A stretch of 64,000 bases of DNA from Anaerobium acetethylicum. Its GTDB lineage: Bacteria; Bacillota; Clostridia; Lachnospirales; Lachnospiraceae. Where the stretch lies: the NCBI RefSeq assembly GCF_900096945.1, contig NZ_FMKA01000017.1, forward strand, positions 1 through 64,000. The letters run 5' to 3'. Numbering within the stretch: the stretch's first letter is position 1; each line of letters begins with the position of its first letter. Position numbers and translations under genes: made by a program. The notes under the pieces are model-generated. The model made no database searches, was not told the origin of the DNA, and saw nothing but the letters and a program-made list of their open reading frames with translations. Positions 46,129-55,852 of this stretch are shown one piece after another.

Positions 46129-47493
46129 ATGTTGACATTTTTAGCATTAGCCATGATTCTTACATTTATTATTTTGCTCTCTAAGAAAAAGTTATCGGTT
46201 TTCACTGCATTGACCTTAGTACCATTATTTTATGGCCTTATAGCCGTCACCTTGAATGGCGGAACAGTTATAGAGCTTTTTGACTGGATTACGCAGGGTA
46301 TTTTCTTCAAGCAGAATTTAGAAACCGGTAAGGTATCATGGGGAGTTATTTCACCTGGTATTACGATCTTATTTTCAATTTTATACTTTGACCTGATGCT
46401 GAATGTAGGTCTGTTTGACCCTATTGCGGAATTCTTTATTAAAAAGGCAAAAGGGGATCCGTTAAAGGTTACTTTGTCAACAGTTATGGTTGCCAGTGTT
46501 GTTGCCCTCAATGGCGATACAACGACGACAATTATCATCTGTCTGGCCGCATTTTTAAACCTGTACAAGCAGTTAAAGCTTAAATTAAGTTACCTTGCAA
46601 TTATCATTGTAGGACCGATCGGCATCTGGAATCAGCTGCCATGGGGCGGTCCGACAATTGCCTGCTCTACTGCCATGGGTGTAGAGCTGAACGAACTTTT
46701 TGCCGCACTGCTTCCGGGCCTCCTTGTTGCACAGGTTGTTGTTATAGTGGTTGCCGGTTATCTTGGAATGAAGGAACGTAAGAGGCTGGGTTACAAGGCA
46801 GGAGATGACGGAGAAGTATCGGAAGAAAGCATACAGCAGATGCTTTCAGCGATCAGGGAGAAAGACCCTGAGCTAAAACGTCCTAAATTGTATGCATTCA
46901 ACCTGATTCTTACATTAGGAGCTATTTTCATCCTGATCAAAGGCTATGTTCACGGCTCGGTAGTATTCATGCTGGCTTCAGCAATTGCATTAGTGATCAA
47001 TTACCGTTCTGTAAAAGAATGCAACGAGCGCCTTGAGGCATTGGCTTCAGACGTACTGCCTACCGCATTGGCGACACTTGGTGCGGGCGTATTCTCAGGA
47101 GTCTTGTCAGGCAGCGGTATGGCCGCATCGCTGGCAAACACCATTGCAAACATTATTCCAACATCACTGGGTTCGCACATGGCTCCAATCTATGCTTTGA
47201 TTGCAGCACCGGCAATATGCTTCCTGCCACAAGACGCTTTCTACTTTGGAATTGCTTCCGTAATCAAGGATGTTATGGGGCAGTTCGGAATTACGCCGAT
47301 ACAAGCAGCGGTAGCATCAATGGCTGGACAGTCTTTCAGATTAATCAGTCCGGTAATACCGGCATTATACCTGCTGTGTGGGGAAACAGAGCAGAACTTT
47401 GTAGGATTCCAGAAAGAGTACACGAAATATTTCTGGGTTGTGCTAGTGACCTATATGATTGTATTTGGTATAACGGGAGCAATACCATATTAA
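46129..47493 (+). CDS. CitMHS-like citrate/dicarboxylate:proton symporter
   Basis: Twelve TM-like segments, VVALNGDTTTTIIIC, GPTIACSTAMGVELNELF. Confidence 0.82.
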   Translation: MLTFLALAMILTFIILLSKKKLSVFTALTLVPLFYGLIAVTLNGGTVIELFDWITQGIFFKQNLETGKVSWGVISPGITILFSILYFDLMLNVGLFDPIAEFFIKKAKGDPLKVTLSTVMVASVVALNGDTTTTIIICLAAFLNLYKQLKLKLSYLAIIIVGPIGIWNQLPWGGPTIACSTAMGVELNELFAALLPGLLVAQVVVIVVAGYLGMKERKRLGYKAGDDGEVSEESIQQMLSAIREKDPELKRPKLYAFNLILTLGAIFILIKGYVHGSVVFMLASAIALVINYRSVKECNERLEALASDVLPTALATLGAGVFSGVLSGSGMAASLANTIANIIPTSLGSHMAPIYALIAAPAICFLPQDAFYFGIASVIKDVMGQFGITPIQAAVASMAGQSFRLISPVIPALYLLCGETEQNFVGFQKEYTKYFWVVLVTYMIVFGITGAIPY

Positions 47494-47510
47494 ATAAAAA
47501 TATTTCAAGT

Positions 47511-47538
47511 AATGCCTTGACAATTATGTCAGGGCATT
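47511..47538 (+). terminator. Intrinsic terminator
   Basis: aatgccttgaca..tgtcagggcatt + AT-rich. Confidence 0.65.
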
Positions 47539-47594
47539 ATATTATATTAAAAACATAGTTAACATACTAAAAAAGTATGAAAAGGAGAAGGACC

Positions 47595-47762
47595 ATGAAA
47601 GCAAACAGAGCAGATTATAGAAAACAAATTATATCAAATAGTAATAGCGTGGCATCAAAATTAAATAGCTGCTGTATGTGTATGTGCTGTAAACAAATGA
47701 ATATATTTGTAAGCGGGCAGATGCTTTGTTTTCGTGGAGATAAGATGGGGGCATTCCTCTAA
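47595..47762 (+). CDS. Small Cys-rich ORF (candidate leader peptide)
   Basis: aaaaggagaagg RBS; MKANRADYRKQIISNSNSVASKLNSCCMCMCCKQMNIFVSGQMLCFRGDKMGAFL. Confidence 0.55.
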   Translation: MKANRADYRKQIISNSNSVASKLNSCCMCMCCKQMNIFVSGQMLCFRGDKMGAFL

Positions 47763-47811
47763 TAATAAATCTTATTATACCAGACTGGAAATCGATACAG
47801 TGAAAACAGGA

Positions 47812-47840
47812 ACAGGTGCTTGCGGGCATCTGTTTTTTTT
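47812..47840 (+). terminator. Terminator-like hairpin downstream of Cys-rich ORF
   Basis: ACAGGTGC ttgcgg GCATCTGT + T8. Confidence 0.65.
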
Positions 47841-47912
47841 GTGATACCAGGGTCAAAAGCCCATTTACATAATGGTATTCGCCAATTTGCACAAGTTTTC
47901 AACAATGAGGAC

Positions 47913-48125
47913 GTGATGCAAAACATGTTCATTCGCAGCGCGCTCTCGCTTAGATGAAGACGTAGTGGTACGTAGGGCCGCAAAATACGCAGCCCAAATA
48001 CCAACGTTTTCATATCATAGGAAAATTCGCCCTATGATATAAAAACCCTCCGGGGGATGTGCAAATAGACGAAGTCGAACATTACAAGAGGGCTTTTGAC
48101 TCGCTAATCTATATAGGAAATTACA
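47913..48125. repeat. Family-1 repeat copy (rearranged right half)
   Basis: gtgatgcaaaacatgttcattcgcagcgcgctctcgcttagatgaagacgtagtggtac identical to 7.26 kb copy; right half replaced by tatcatagg hairpin; conserved tail present. Confidence 0.8.
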
Positions 48126-48296
48126 CGAATTTCCCATATATCAAAAATATTCCGCAAGGAGGCGCATGGCGCGCAAGAAGAATACAAATTCAGGAGGTGG
48201 AAATCGTGAATCAGGTCACTTATATAAAGAAAAATTGGGAAAGCAAGCGATGTTTGGTTTAATAGATCACATGCATCAGGAAATGATACGAATCAA

Positions 48297-48439
48297 GTAA
48301 CTATTCAGGACTACGTCCTTAGTATTCACAGATGAAGCACACAAATTGCAAAATCAGCAATTTGGTGCATGTGCATCTCAGGCTTTTATGTAAATTCAGC
48401 ATAAAAACACCTCACGAGACAAAGGTTCTGAACAGTTAC
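48297..48439. repeat. Family-2 palindromic repeat, inverted orientation relative to 41325 copy
   Basis: gtaactattcaggactacgtcc...gttctgaacagttac. Confidence 0.85.
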
Positions 48440-48478
48440 CGAACTAATACAACAAACAGGATAAAGAGGAGAAAAGTT

Positions 48479-49390
48479 ATGAAGAATAGAAAAATATATA
48501 CAGCAGTTGCAGCAGCGTTAACATTGAGCATCGGGGCATTGACAGGATGTGGAGCAGGAGAGACGAAAGCAGTTGAAAAGACGGAAACGCAGACAGCGGA
48601 AAAAACAGAAACAGAAGTTGGAACGACAGCCTCTTCCGATGAGGTGGAAAAAATATATGTAGCACATACCCAGACATATGTTCCGTATGATTTTGTAAAT
48701 GAAAAAGGAGAGTCAGACGGCTATGAAGTACAGGTGCTGAAAGCGATTGATGAAGCGCTGCCTCAATATGAATTCGAATTTGTACCGACGACAGATGATG
48801 ATCTGCTGATTGGAGTTGAATCTGGGAAATACAATATCGGTGTAAAGGGAGCATGGTTCACAGAAGAACGCGCCAGTAAATTTAAATTTCCGGAAAACTA
48901 TATTGGCGCCAGCAGTATCGGCATCGTATACAGGACAGAAAATGCGGACGAAATTACGGATTTTGAATCCTTTGCAGAATTCAGCGGAAAGCTGGTTCCG
49001 ATTGCGCCGCAGAATGCCCAGTATGCAATTGTTGAAAAATACAATGAGGCTCATCCTGACAACCAGGTGGAGCTGGAAGCTGCGGATTCCTTTGATGTTT
49101 CGGATGCCTATTTATGGGTCCTGGAAGGAAGATATGATGCCTTCTTTAATATTAAGACTTCATTCGAAACAAATGTAGTTGCTGAAGATGGCCAATATCA
49201 TCAGTATGCGGACCAGCTTTCCTACAGCGTGTACCAGGCAATCCCGACTTATCCGCTATTTAATTTAGAAGATGAAGAGCTGGCGGCCGCCTATGACAAA
49301 GCCTTTGAACAGCTGAAGGCAGACGGCACGATCGAGGAGCTGGAACTTCAATATTTCGGGGAAGACTTGTTCCAATATATTGCAGAATAA
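48479..49390 (+). CDS. Amino-acid ABC transporter substrate-binding lipoprotein (family 3)
   Basis: Signal peptide with LTGC lipobox; family 3 SBP body; start at 48479. Confidence 0.9.
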   Translation: MKNRKIYTAVAAALTLSIGALTGCGAGETKAVEKTETQTAEKTETEVGTTASSDEVEKIYVAHTQTYVPYDFVNEKGESDGYEVQVLKAIDEALPQYEFEFVPTTDDDLLIGVESGKYNIGVKGAWFTEERASKFKFPENYIGASSIGIVYRTENADEITDFESFAEFSGKLVPIAPQNAQYAIVEKYNEAHPDNQVELEAADSFDVSDAYLWVLEGRYDAFFNIKTSFETNVVAEDGQYHQYADQLSYSVYQAIPTYPLFNLEDEELAAAYDKAFEQLKADGTIEELELQYFGEDLFQYIAE

Positions 49391-49473
49391 GGAGTGGAGC
49401 GCCAAAATAAGGTAACTGTTTATAACCATGAAGGACCACACAGCAAGCGTGATGATTACAGAAAAGAGAGGTA

Positions 49474-50484
49474 ATGAAGATGTCAAAAAGAGATTTGGTA
49501 TTTAATGCATTTAACAATAAAGAGGTAGAAAGAATCCCGGTCGGGTTCTGGTTTCATTTCGCAGATGAGGATGAATTCTCACAGGGCCTGGAAAATCCGG
49601 AAATTGTAGAAAAAAATATAGCAGGGCACCAGAAGTATTTTGATGAGTTTGAACCGGATTTTTTAAAGCTGATGAGTGACGGCTTTTTTGGATACCCGGG
49701 CCAAGAGATCATAGAAGCCGGTTCGGCAGAGGATCTGCGCCGTGTCAGGGCAGTTGGAGAGGATCATCCGTGGATAACAGGACAGGTGGAACTGGTCAGG
49801 GAACTGACCCGTCGGTTCGGCAGTGAAGTGGCAGCCTTTTATAATATTTTCTCTCCGGTTACATTTTTCCAGATTATCAGGGGGGAGGATGCTGAAAAAT
49901 CAGTAGCAGACTTCTATCATGAAGATCCGGAAGCGCTGGCGTTTGTGTTGAATGAGATCGGAAAGGATATTAAGGTTCTGGCCAGAAAAGTCATAGAGGA
50001 AGCCGGGGCGGACGGAATCTATTTCAGCGTTAAAAATATCCAGGATGAAACAATCTCCAGGGAAGAGTATTTGCAATATGTCGGACCGAGTGATCTGGCA
50101 GTGCTTGAGGAAGCTAACAGAGTCAGCCAGAACAACATCCTCCATATCTGCGGATATGAAGGCGCAAGAAATGATCTCACAACCTATGCAGATTATGAGG
50201 CGAAAGCGGTGAACTGGGCGGTAAACGTAGAAGGAGTGGGAATTTCAGAAGGAAGAGAACTGTTTCCAGGAAAGGCTGTTATCGGAGGGTTTGCAAACTC
50301 GCCAGGATCGCTGATCCATAAGGGAAGCAGGGCGCAAATTGAGAGCTTTACTGAAGAGCTGATCAATGAGGCAGGCAGGACCGGTTTTATTATTGGAGCA
50401 GACTGCACAATCCCAGGCGATACAGATCTGGAACATCTGAAATGGATCAGGGATAAGGCAGAGGAAGTGTCAAAACAGGCATAA
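49474..50484 (+). CDS. UroD-family methyltransferase-like protein
   Basis: UroD-like pattern; LHICGYEGARN and GADCTIPGDT (His-x-Cys...Cys as in MtaA-type Zn sites). Confidence 0.85.
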   Translation: MKMSKRDLVFNAFNNKEVERIPVGFWFHFADEDEFSQGLENPEIVEKNIAGHQKYFDEFEPDFLKLMSDGFFGYPGQEIIEAGSAEDLRRVRAVGEDHPWITGQVELVRELTRRFGSEVAAFYNIFSPVTFFQIIRGEDAEKSVADFYHEDPEALAFVLNEIGKDIKVLARKVIEEAGADGIYFSVKNIQDETISREEYLQYVGPSDLAVLEEANRVSQNNILHICGYEGARNDLTTYADYEAKAVNWAVNVEGVGISEGRELFPGKAVIGGFANSPGSLIHKGSRAQIESFTEELINEAGRTGFIIGADCTIPGDTDLEHLKWIRDKAEEVSKQA

Positions 50485-50539
50485 CAGGCATAAGAGATAA
50501 GGATAAGAGATCCATGAAAAGGAAAGGAGATGCGAATAA

Positions 50540-51250
50540 ATGACAAGACCCTTTGAACCAAGTTTTATCATAGAGGTGATACCCCAGCTCCTTCCTTTTC
50601 TGGGGACAACCCTTGCAATTGTAACCGGGACTGTGCTTTTTGGCAGTATGTTCGGATTTATACTTGCCAGAGCCAAGATAAGAGGAAGAAAAATCAGTAA
50701 ATTGCTGGCAGATCTCTATACTGCTATCATCCGTGCCACGCCATCAATCGTGCTGCTGTTTGTTGTATTCTATGGCCTGCCGGAACTGCTTCTTGGCACA
50801 ATCGGGATCAACAGCAACGGATACAATAAAGTGTTTTTTGTCCTGATTGCATTTTCGCTGCAGTTTGCGGCTGTTATGTCAGAAGTAATGCGTTCTGCAT
50901 ATGGATCGGTAGACAAGGGGCAGTATGAGGCTGCAGTCAGCATAGGATTATCGGAAAGGCAGGCATTTATCCGGATCGTATTGCCGCAGTGTATCGTGGT
51001 GGCGCTGCCAAATTTCGCGAATTCCCTGATCGGACTTCTAAAGGAGGGGGCATTGGCCTATACGATCGGTCTGACAGATATTATGGGGAAAGGGATTCTG
51101 ATCATCGGAAATAATTATGGAGCATATGCTTTGGAAACATACATTGCATTGACAGCAATCTACTGGGGAATCACATTGTTGATCGAAAAAAGCTTTCATT
51201 TGACGGAAAATCATCTGTCCAGAGGAAATAAGGGCATATCGGCCAGTTAG
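50540..51250 (+). CDS. Polar amino-acid ABC transporter permease
   Basis: EAAVSIGLSERQAFIRIVLPQCIVVALPNFANSLIGLLKEGALAYTIG. Confidence 0.93.
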   Translation: MTRPFEPSFIIEVIPQLLPFLGTTLAIVTGTVLFGSMFGFILARAKIRGRKISKLLADLYTAIIRATPSIVLLFVVFYGLPELLLGTIGINSNGYNKVFFVLIAFSLQFAAVMSEVMRSAYGSVDKGQYEAAVSIGLSERQAFIRIVLPQCIVVALPNFANSLIGLLKEGALAYTIGLTDIMGKGILIIGNNYGAYALETYIALTAIYWGITLLIEKSFHLTENHLSRGNKGISAS

Positions 51251-51260
51251 GAGGAAGGAA

Positions 51261-51971
51261 ATGACATTAAATACGGAATTTATGCTGGAGACATTCTTCA
51301 TTGCGCTCAAAGGGATACCGGTAACGCTCAGTTTGGCAGCCATTTCCCTTCTGCTGGCATCACCAGCCGCCTTTTTTATGGCGATCGCCAGGATCAATCG
51401 CATAAAAGGATTGCAGAAAGCGGTGACTGTCTATGTTTCTTTTGTGAGAGGCACGCCGATGATATTGCAGATACTTGTCATATACAGCCTTTTGCCGAGC
51501 CTCCTGAACCAGCTATTTATGAATCTGAATCTGAAAATCAATGTGTTTGATGTAAATCCGATTCTGTATGCCTATATCGTGTTTACGCTGAACACGGCGG
51601 CGGCGCTGTCCGAAGTATTTCGTTCAGCCCTTCAGACAGTGAGCATTGGCCAGCTGGAAGCGGCACAGTCCATTGGACTATCAACATATAAGGCATATAC
51701 CAGAATTGTGATTCCACAGGCATTGGTAGTTGCACTGCCTAATTTAGGAAACGTAACCGTAAATTTGATAAAAGGCACTTCCCTGGCATTTATGATGACA
51801 GTGAAGGATATAACTGCACTGGCAAAAATTGAAGCTTCCTACGGCTATAACTATATTGAGGCATATATCGTTATTTTCTTCATCTATATCATACTCTGCT
51901 CAGGGGTGCAGCTTGCATTCAGGCTGCTGGAGAAATATCTGGGAGGTTATAGAAAGCCGGCTGCCGGCTGA
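51261..51971 (+). CDS. Polar amino-acid ABC transporter permease
   Basis: [51 protein letters not shown]. Confidence 0.93.
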   Translation: MTLNTEFMLETFFIALKGIPVTLSLAAISLLLASPAAFFMAIARINRIKGLQKAVTVYVSFVRGTPMILQILVIYSLLPSLLNQLFMNLNLKINVFDVNPILYAYIVFTLNTAAALSEVFRSALQTVSIGQLEAAQSIGLSTYKAYTRIVIPQALVVALPNLGNVTVNLIKGTSLAFMMTVKDITALAKIEASYGYNYIEAYIVIFFIYIILCSGVQLAFRLLEKYLGGYRKPAAG

Positions 51972-52024
51972 AACCCATGAAGTGGTCAGGCATATCAGCC
52001 AGAAAGAAAGGAGAGCCCATCTAT

Positions 52025-52777
52025 ATGTTAGAGCTTAAAAATGTCCATAAGTCGTTTGGCAGAAACGAGGTGCTGAAAGGCGTAGATATAAGTGTTGAAA
52101 AAGGGGATGTGGTTGTCATACTGGGCCCGAGCGGATCGGGGAAAACAACCCTCCTGCGTTCTATTAACTTTTTGGAAAAAGCAGATAAAGGAACCATTGT
52201 GTTTGGCGATATCGAAGCAAAACTGGAAAACGCTTCGAAGCATGACATAAGGGCAATCCGTAAAAAGTCAGCATTTGTATTCCAGAACTATAACCTGTTC
52301 CATAACAGGACAGCACTTCAAAACGTAACGGAGGGGCTGATTGTTGCAAGGAAAGTACCGAAGGCGGAGGCGGTTGAAAAGGCAAGAAAGGCATTGGATA
52401 AAGTGGGGCTGTCAGACAGATATGACTATTATCCGTCACAGTTATCCGGCGGTCAGCAGCAGCGCGTGGGCATTGCAAGGGCAATCGCAGTAAATCCGGA
52501 TGTGATTCTGTTTGATGAACCGACTTCAGCACTGGATCCGGAATTGATAGGAGAAGTGCTGAACGTGATGAAGGAACTTGCAAAGGAAGGGACAACGATG
52601 ATCGTCGTCACACATGAAATGACGTTTGCGCAGGAGGTAGCGAATAAAGTGATTTTTATGGATGGCGGTGTGGTAGTGGAAGAAGGGCCGCCTGGGGAAA
52701 TATTCACCCGGCCAAAAGAGGAACGGACGAAGCAGTTCTTAAGAAGAATCATCAATGATTTTGACTATGTAATATGA
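52025..52777 (+). CDS. Polar amino-acid ABC transporter ATP-binding protein
   Basis: [34 protein letters not shown]. Confidence 0.96.
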   Translation: MLELKNVHKSFGRNEVLKGVDISVEKGDVVVILGPSGSGKTTLLRSINFLEKADKGTIVFGDIEAKLENASKHDIRAIRKKSAFVFQNYNLFHNRTALQNVTEGLIVARKVPKAEAVEKARKALDKVGLSDRYDYYPSQLSGGQQQRVGIARAIAVNPDVILFDEPTSALDPELIGEVLNVMKELAKEGTTMIVVTHEMTFAQEVANKVIFMDGGVVVEEGPPGEIFTRPKEERTKQFLRRIINDFDYVI

Positions 52778-52812
52778 CGGGTGAAAGTCCCGAATATGTG
52801 ATCCGGGAAAAG

Positions 52813-52860
52813 ACGCACCGCAAGACAGCATTTAAGGCTGTTCTGCAGTGCGTTCTTTTT
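52813..52860 (+). terminator. Intrinsic terminator
   Basis: acgcaccgcaagacagc..ggctgttctgcagtgcgt + T-tract. Confidence 0.8.
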
Positions 52861-52869
52861 TTGCAGTCC

Positions 52870-52962
52870 AGCCTCTGAAAGCCATTTTGCGCATGCAGAA
52901 CTTGGGCTTTCATGCAGAACCAGCATAAAACATTTCACGAAACAGTGGTTCTGAACAGTTAA
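52870..52962. repeat. Family-2 repeat, partial
   Basis: gcagaaccagcataaaacatttcacgaaacagtggttctgaacagtta. Confidence 0.55.
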
Positions 52963-53052
52963 TAAAATACTTGACGGTCATAATATACGGTGATAATATA
53001 GGTAACATAGTAATTAGATAACAGTGTTAAATATTAACAAGGGGGTGTATTT

Positions 53053-53532
53053 GTGAATGAACAGCATAAGAAATTATTTGAAACCTTCGGTCTCTTCCGC
53101 AAATTGAGTTTTGCATCGATTCTGCCAGATCTCTCCCATGGCGAGTATATGACTCTGCTGGTTGTGGGAGGCTGCGATAAGAATGGCCGGCACAAGGGAA
53201 TTAAGGTTTCAACTCTTGCCAAGAGGCTTAACGTCTCGTCACCTGCGGTCTCAAGGACCATCAAAGGACTCGAAGACAGGAATTTCCTGGTCAGAACCGT
53301 AGACAGGGAGGACAGAAGGCATACCTATGTAGAGCTTACTGATGAGGGAAGGCGGGTGCTGGGCGAAGCTGAGAAGCTGTTCAGCGAATTTTCATCTTCG
53401 GTTTTGGAAAAGATGGGAACAGATGACATGGAAAGGCTCAACAGCTACCTGCTGAAGCTTTATGAGGTATCAAAAGAAGAAATTCTGCTTCGAAAATATA
53501 AGAACGGGAAGGAAAAAGAAAAAAATGAGTAA
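53053..53532 (+). CDS. MarR-family regulator
   Basis: KVSTLAKRLNVSSPAVSRTIKGLEDRNFLVRTVDREDRRHTYVELTDEG. Confidence 0.93.
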   Translation: MNEQHKKLFETFGLFRKLSFASILPDLSHGEYMTLLVVGGCDKNGRHKGIKVSTLAKRLNVSSPAVSRTIKGLEDRNFLVRTVDREDRRHTYVELTDEGRRVLGEAEKLFSEFSSSVLEKMGTDDMERLNSYLLKLYEVSKEEILLRKYKNGKEKEKNE

Positions 53533-55852
53533 AATTTTTAAGAATATGCTCCCTTACTGGAAATCAGTCATCATTGTTTTTGTATTTCTGCTGATCCAGG
53601 CAGGGTGCGATCTGGCGCTGCCGCAGTATACATCGAATATCATTGATATCGGTATCCAGAACAGCGGCGTGGAGCATGTGGTACCGGAAGCCATTACGGC
53701 AGATGAATTTGAAATGGCAAAGCTTTTCATGACGGAGGAGGAAATCTCCACATGGGAAGGAATCTATGAGAAGGACGGAGACATATACCGTCTGAACGAA
53801 GAAGACGAAAAGAGGCTGGACGAGCTGGATGAAGAGCTGTCAACGGCCCTGATCCTGGACTATCAGATGTCTGCGGTTGATGAGGCCTCATTCAAAAAAA
53901 TGATGGCAAAGCAGATGGGCGTGGACGAATCGGCGCTGGCAGATATGACCATTGAAGAGATCGGCGCACAGATGGGAATGACGCTTGAAACCTTCACGCG
54001 TGAACAAGAGGATGAAGACGGGAATACCGTTGAGGTAACCTGCGTGGATATGCGCCAGATTTTCAAAGCCATGACGGAATATGGACAGATGTCAAAGGAT
54101 GATGTCCTTGCCATGAGGGAAACCATGGAAAAAACATTTGAAACCATGGGAGAACAGCTTGTGACTTCCATGGGAGTTGCCTTTGCAGTTCAGAACAACA
54201 AGGAGGCCGGGATCGATATGGATGCTGTCCAGACCACCTACTTATGGACAGCAGGACTGAAAATGATAGCGCTTGCGCTTCTTATGGGTCTTACTACGGT
54301 GATTGTCGGATACTTTGCTGCAAAGGTAGGCGCAGGTATCGGCCGTGATCTTCGCGGGAATATCTTTAAAAAGGTAGTTGGCTTCTCAAATACGGAAATG
54401 GACCAGTTCTCGACAGCATCCCTGATCACCAGAAGCACCAACGATGTGCAGCAGGTCCAGATGGTATCGACCATGATGCTCAGGATGATTGCCTATGCAC
54501 CGATCTTGGGTATCGGCGGCATCATCAAAGTCATCCAGACCGGAGCCGGCATGGGATGGGTCATCGGGCTTGCAGTGCTTGTGCTTCTCGGACTCGTCGG
54601 AATACTGATGGTTATTGCTATGCCGAAGTTCAAGCTGATGCAGAAGATGGTGGATGCAGTGAATCTTGTATCACGTGAGATTTTAACAGGTCTTTCCGTC
54701 ATACGTGCATTTGGCCGCGAAAAGAAGGAAGAAGAGCGGTTTGATCTTTCGAACAGGGACCTGACAAAGACAATGCTCTTTACGAACCGCGTAATGACCT
54801 TTATGATGCCGAGCATGATGATGATCATGTATGGCCTGACTATTATGATCGTGTGGGTAGGCGCCCACAGGATAGATTCCGGCGTTATGCAGGTAGGTGC
54901 CATGACTGCATTTATCACTTATGCGATGATGATTGTAATGTCATTCCTGATGCTTACTGTCATGTCCATCATGCTTCCGCGTGCGGCAGTTGCTTCAGAC
55001 CGTATCGATGAGGTTATTCGTAAAGAGTTTACGATTCAGGATGACAGCAATCCGGAGAAGGTTACCGAACATAAAGGCGTTATCAGGTTTGAACATGTCA
55101 ATTTCCGTTACCCTGGAGCCGAAGAGGATGTTCTGGAGAATATTGATTTTACAGCAGAACCGGGAAAAACGACTGCTATAATCGGAAGCACAGGATGCGG
55201 GAAGACGACCCTGGTCAATCTGATTCCGAGATTGTACGATGTCACATCCGGGTCCATTAAGCTGGATGGCAAAGATATCCGCAAGATCACCATGGAAGAA
55301 CTTAGACGAGAGATCGGATATGTTCCGCAGAAGGGTATGCTTTTTTCAGGAACCATCGCATCGAATCTGAGATTCGGCAATAAAGATGCGACGGATGAAG
55401 AAATCAGAGCGGCGGCGGAAATTGCCCAGGCATCCGATTTCATTGAGGAAAAGGAAGGAAAATATGACAGCGAAATAGCCCAGGGCGGAACGAATGTATC
55501 CGGGGGACAGAAGCAGCGTCTTGCCATCGCCCGTGCAATTGCAAAAAATCCAAAAATATTTATTTTTGATGACAGTTTTTCAGCGCTGGATTTGAAAACG
55601 GATGCTGCCCTTAGAAAAGCATTGGGTGAAAAGGTGAAAGACAGCACTGTCATTATTGTTGCCCAGCGTATCAGCACGATTCTGCATGCGGACCAGATCC
55701 TGGTTCTGGATGACGGAAAGATTGCAGGCAGGGGAACCCACGAAGAGCTGATGGACAGCTGCGAGGTATATCAGCAGATTGCAAAATCACAGCTTTCGGC
55801 AAAAGAATTAGGTTTATCAGAAAGCGGAAAGGAGGAAACTGTAAATGAGTAA
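53525..55852 (+). CDS. ABC exporter half-transporter with ~190-aa insertion between the first two TM helices
   Basis: TM domain + GSTGCGKTTLVNLIPR, VSGGQKQRLAIARAIAKNP; start at 53525 overlapping MarR. Confidence 0.92.
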   Translation: MSKIFKNMLPYWKSVIIVFVFLLIQAGCDLALPQYTSNIIDIGIQNSGVEHVVPEAITADEFEMAKLFMTEEEISTWEGIYEKDGDIYRLNEEDEKRLDELDEELSTALILDYQMSAVDEASFKKMMAKQMGVDESALADMTIEEIGAQMGMTLETFTREQEDEDGNTVEVTCVDMRQIFKAMTEYGQMSKDDVLAMRETMEKTFETMGEQLVTSMGVAFAVQNNKEAGIDMDAVQTTYLWTAGLKMIALALLMGLTTVIVGYFAAKVGAGIGRDLRGNIFKKVVGFSNTEMDQFSTASLITRSTNDVQQVQMVSTMMLRMIAYAPILGIGGIIKVIQTGAGMGWVIGLAVLVLLGLVGILMVIAMPKFKLMQKMVDAVNLVSREILTGLSVIRAFGREKKEEERFDLSNRDLTKTMLFTNRVMTFMMPSMMMIMYGLTIMIVWVGAHRIDSGVMQVGAMTAFITYAMMIVMSFLMLTVMSIMLPRAAVASDRIDEVIRKEFTIQDDSNPEKVTEHKGVIRFEHVNFRYPGAEEDVLENIDFTAEPGKTTAIIGSTGCGKTTLVNLIPRLYDVTSGSIKLDGKDIRKITMEELRREIGYVPQKGMLFSGTIASNLRFGNKDATDEEIRAAAEIAQASDFIEEKEGKYDSEIAQGGTNVSGGQKQRLAIARAIAKNPKIFIFDDSFSALDLKTDAALRKALGEKVKDSTVIIVAQRISTILHADQILVLDDGKIAGRGTHEELMDSCEVYQQIAKSQLSAKELGLSESGKEETVNE

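Noticed and set aside
47759-48013. ORF with MKTLVFGLRILRPYVPLRLHLSESALRMNMFCIT, also seen at 57634..57930 minus strand
   Set aside because: Conserved only because it reads through the family-1 palindromic repeat; no independent coding evidence.
48332-48478. N-terminal extension MKHTNCKISNLVHVHLRLLCKFSIKTPHETKVLNSY of the SBP ORF
   Set aside because: It is translation of a family-2 repeat (nearly the same peptide arises from 41241..41432 minus strand); the lipoprotein signal peptide starts at 48479.
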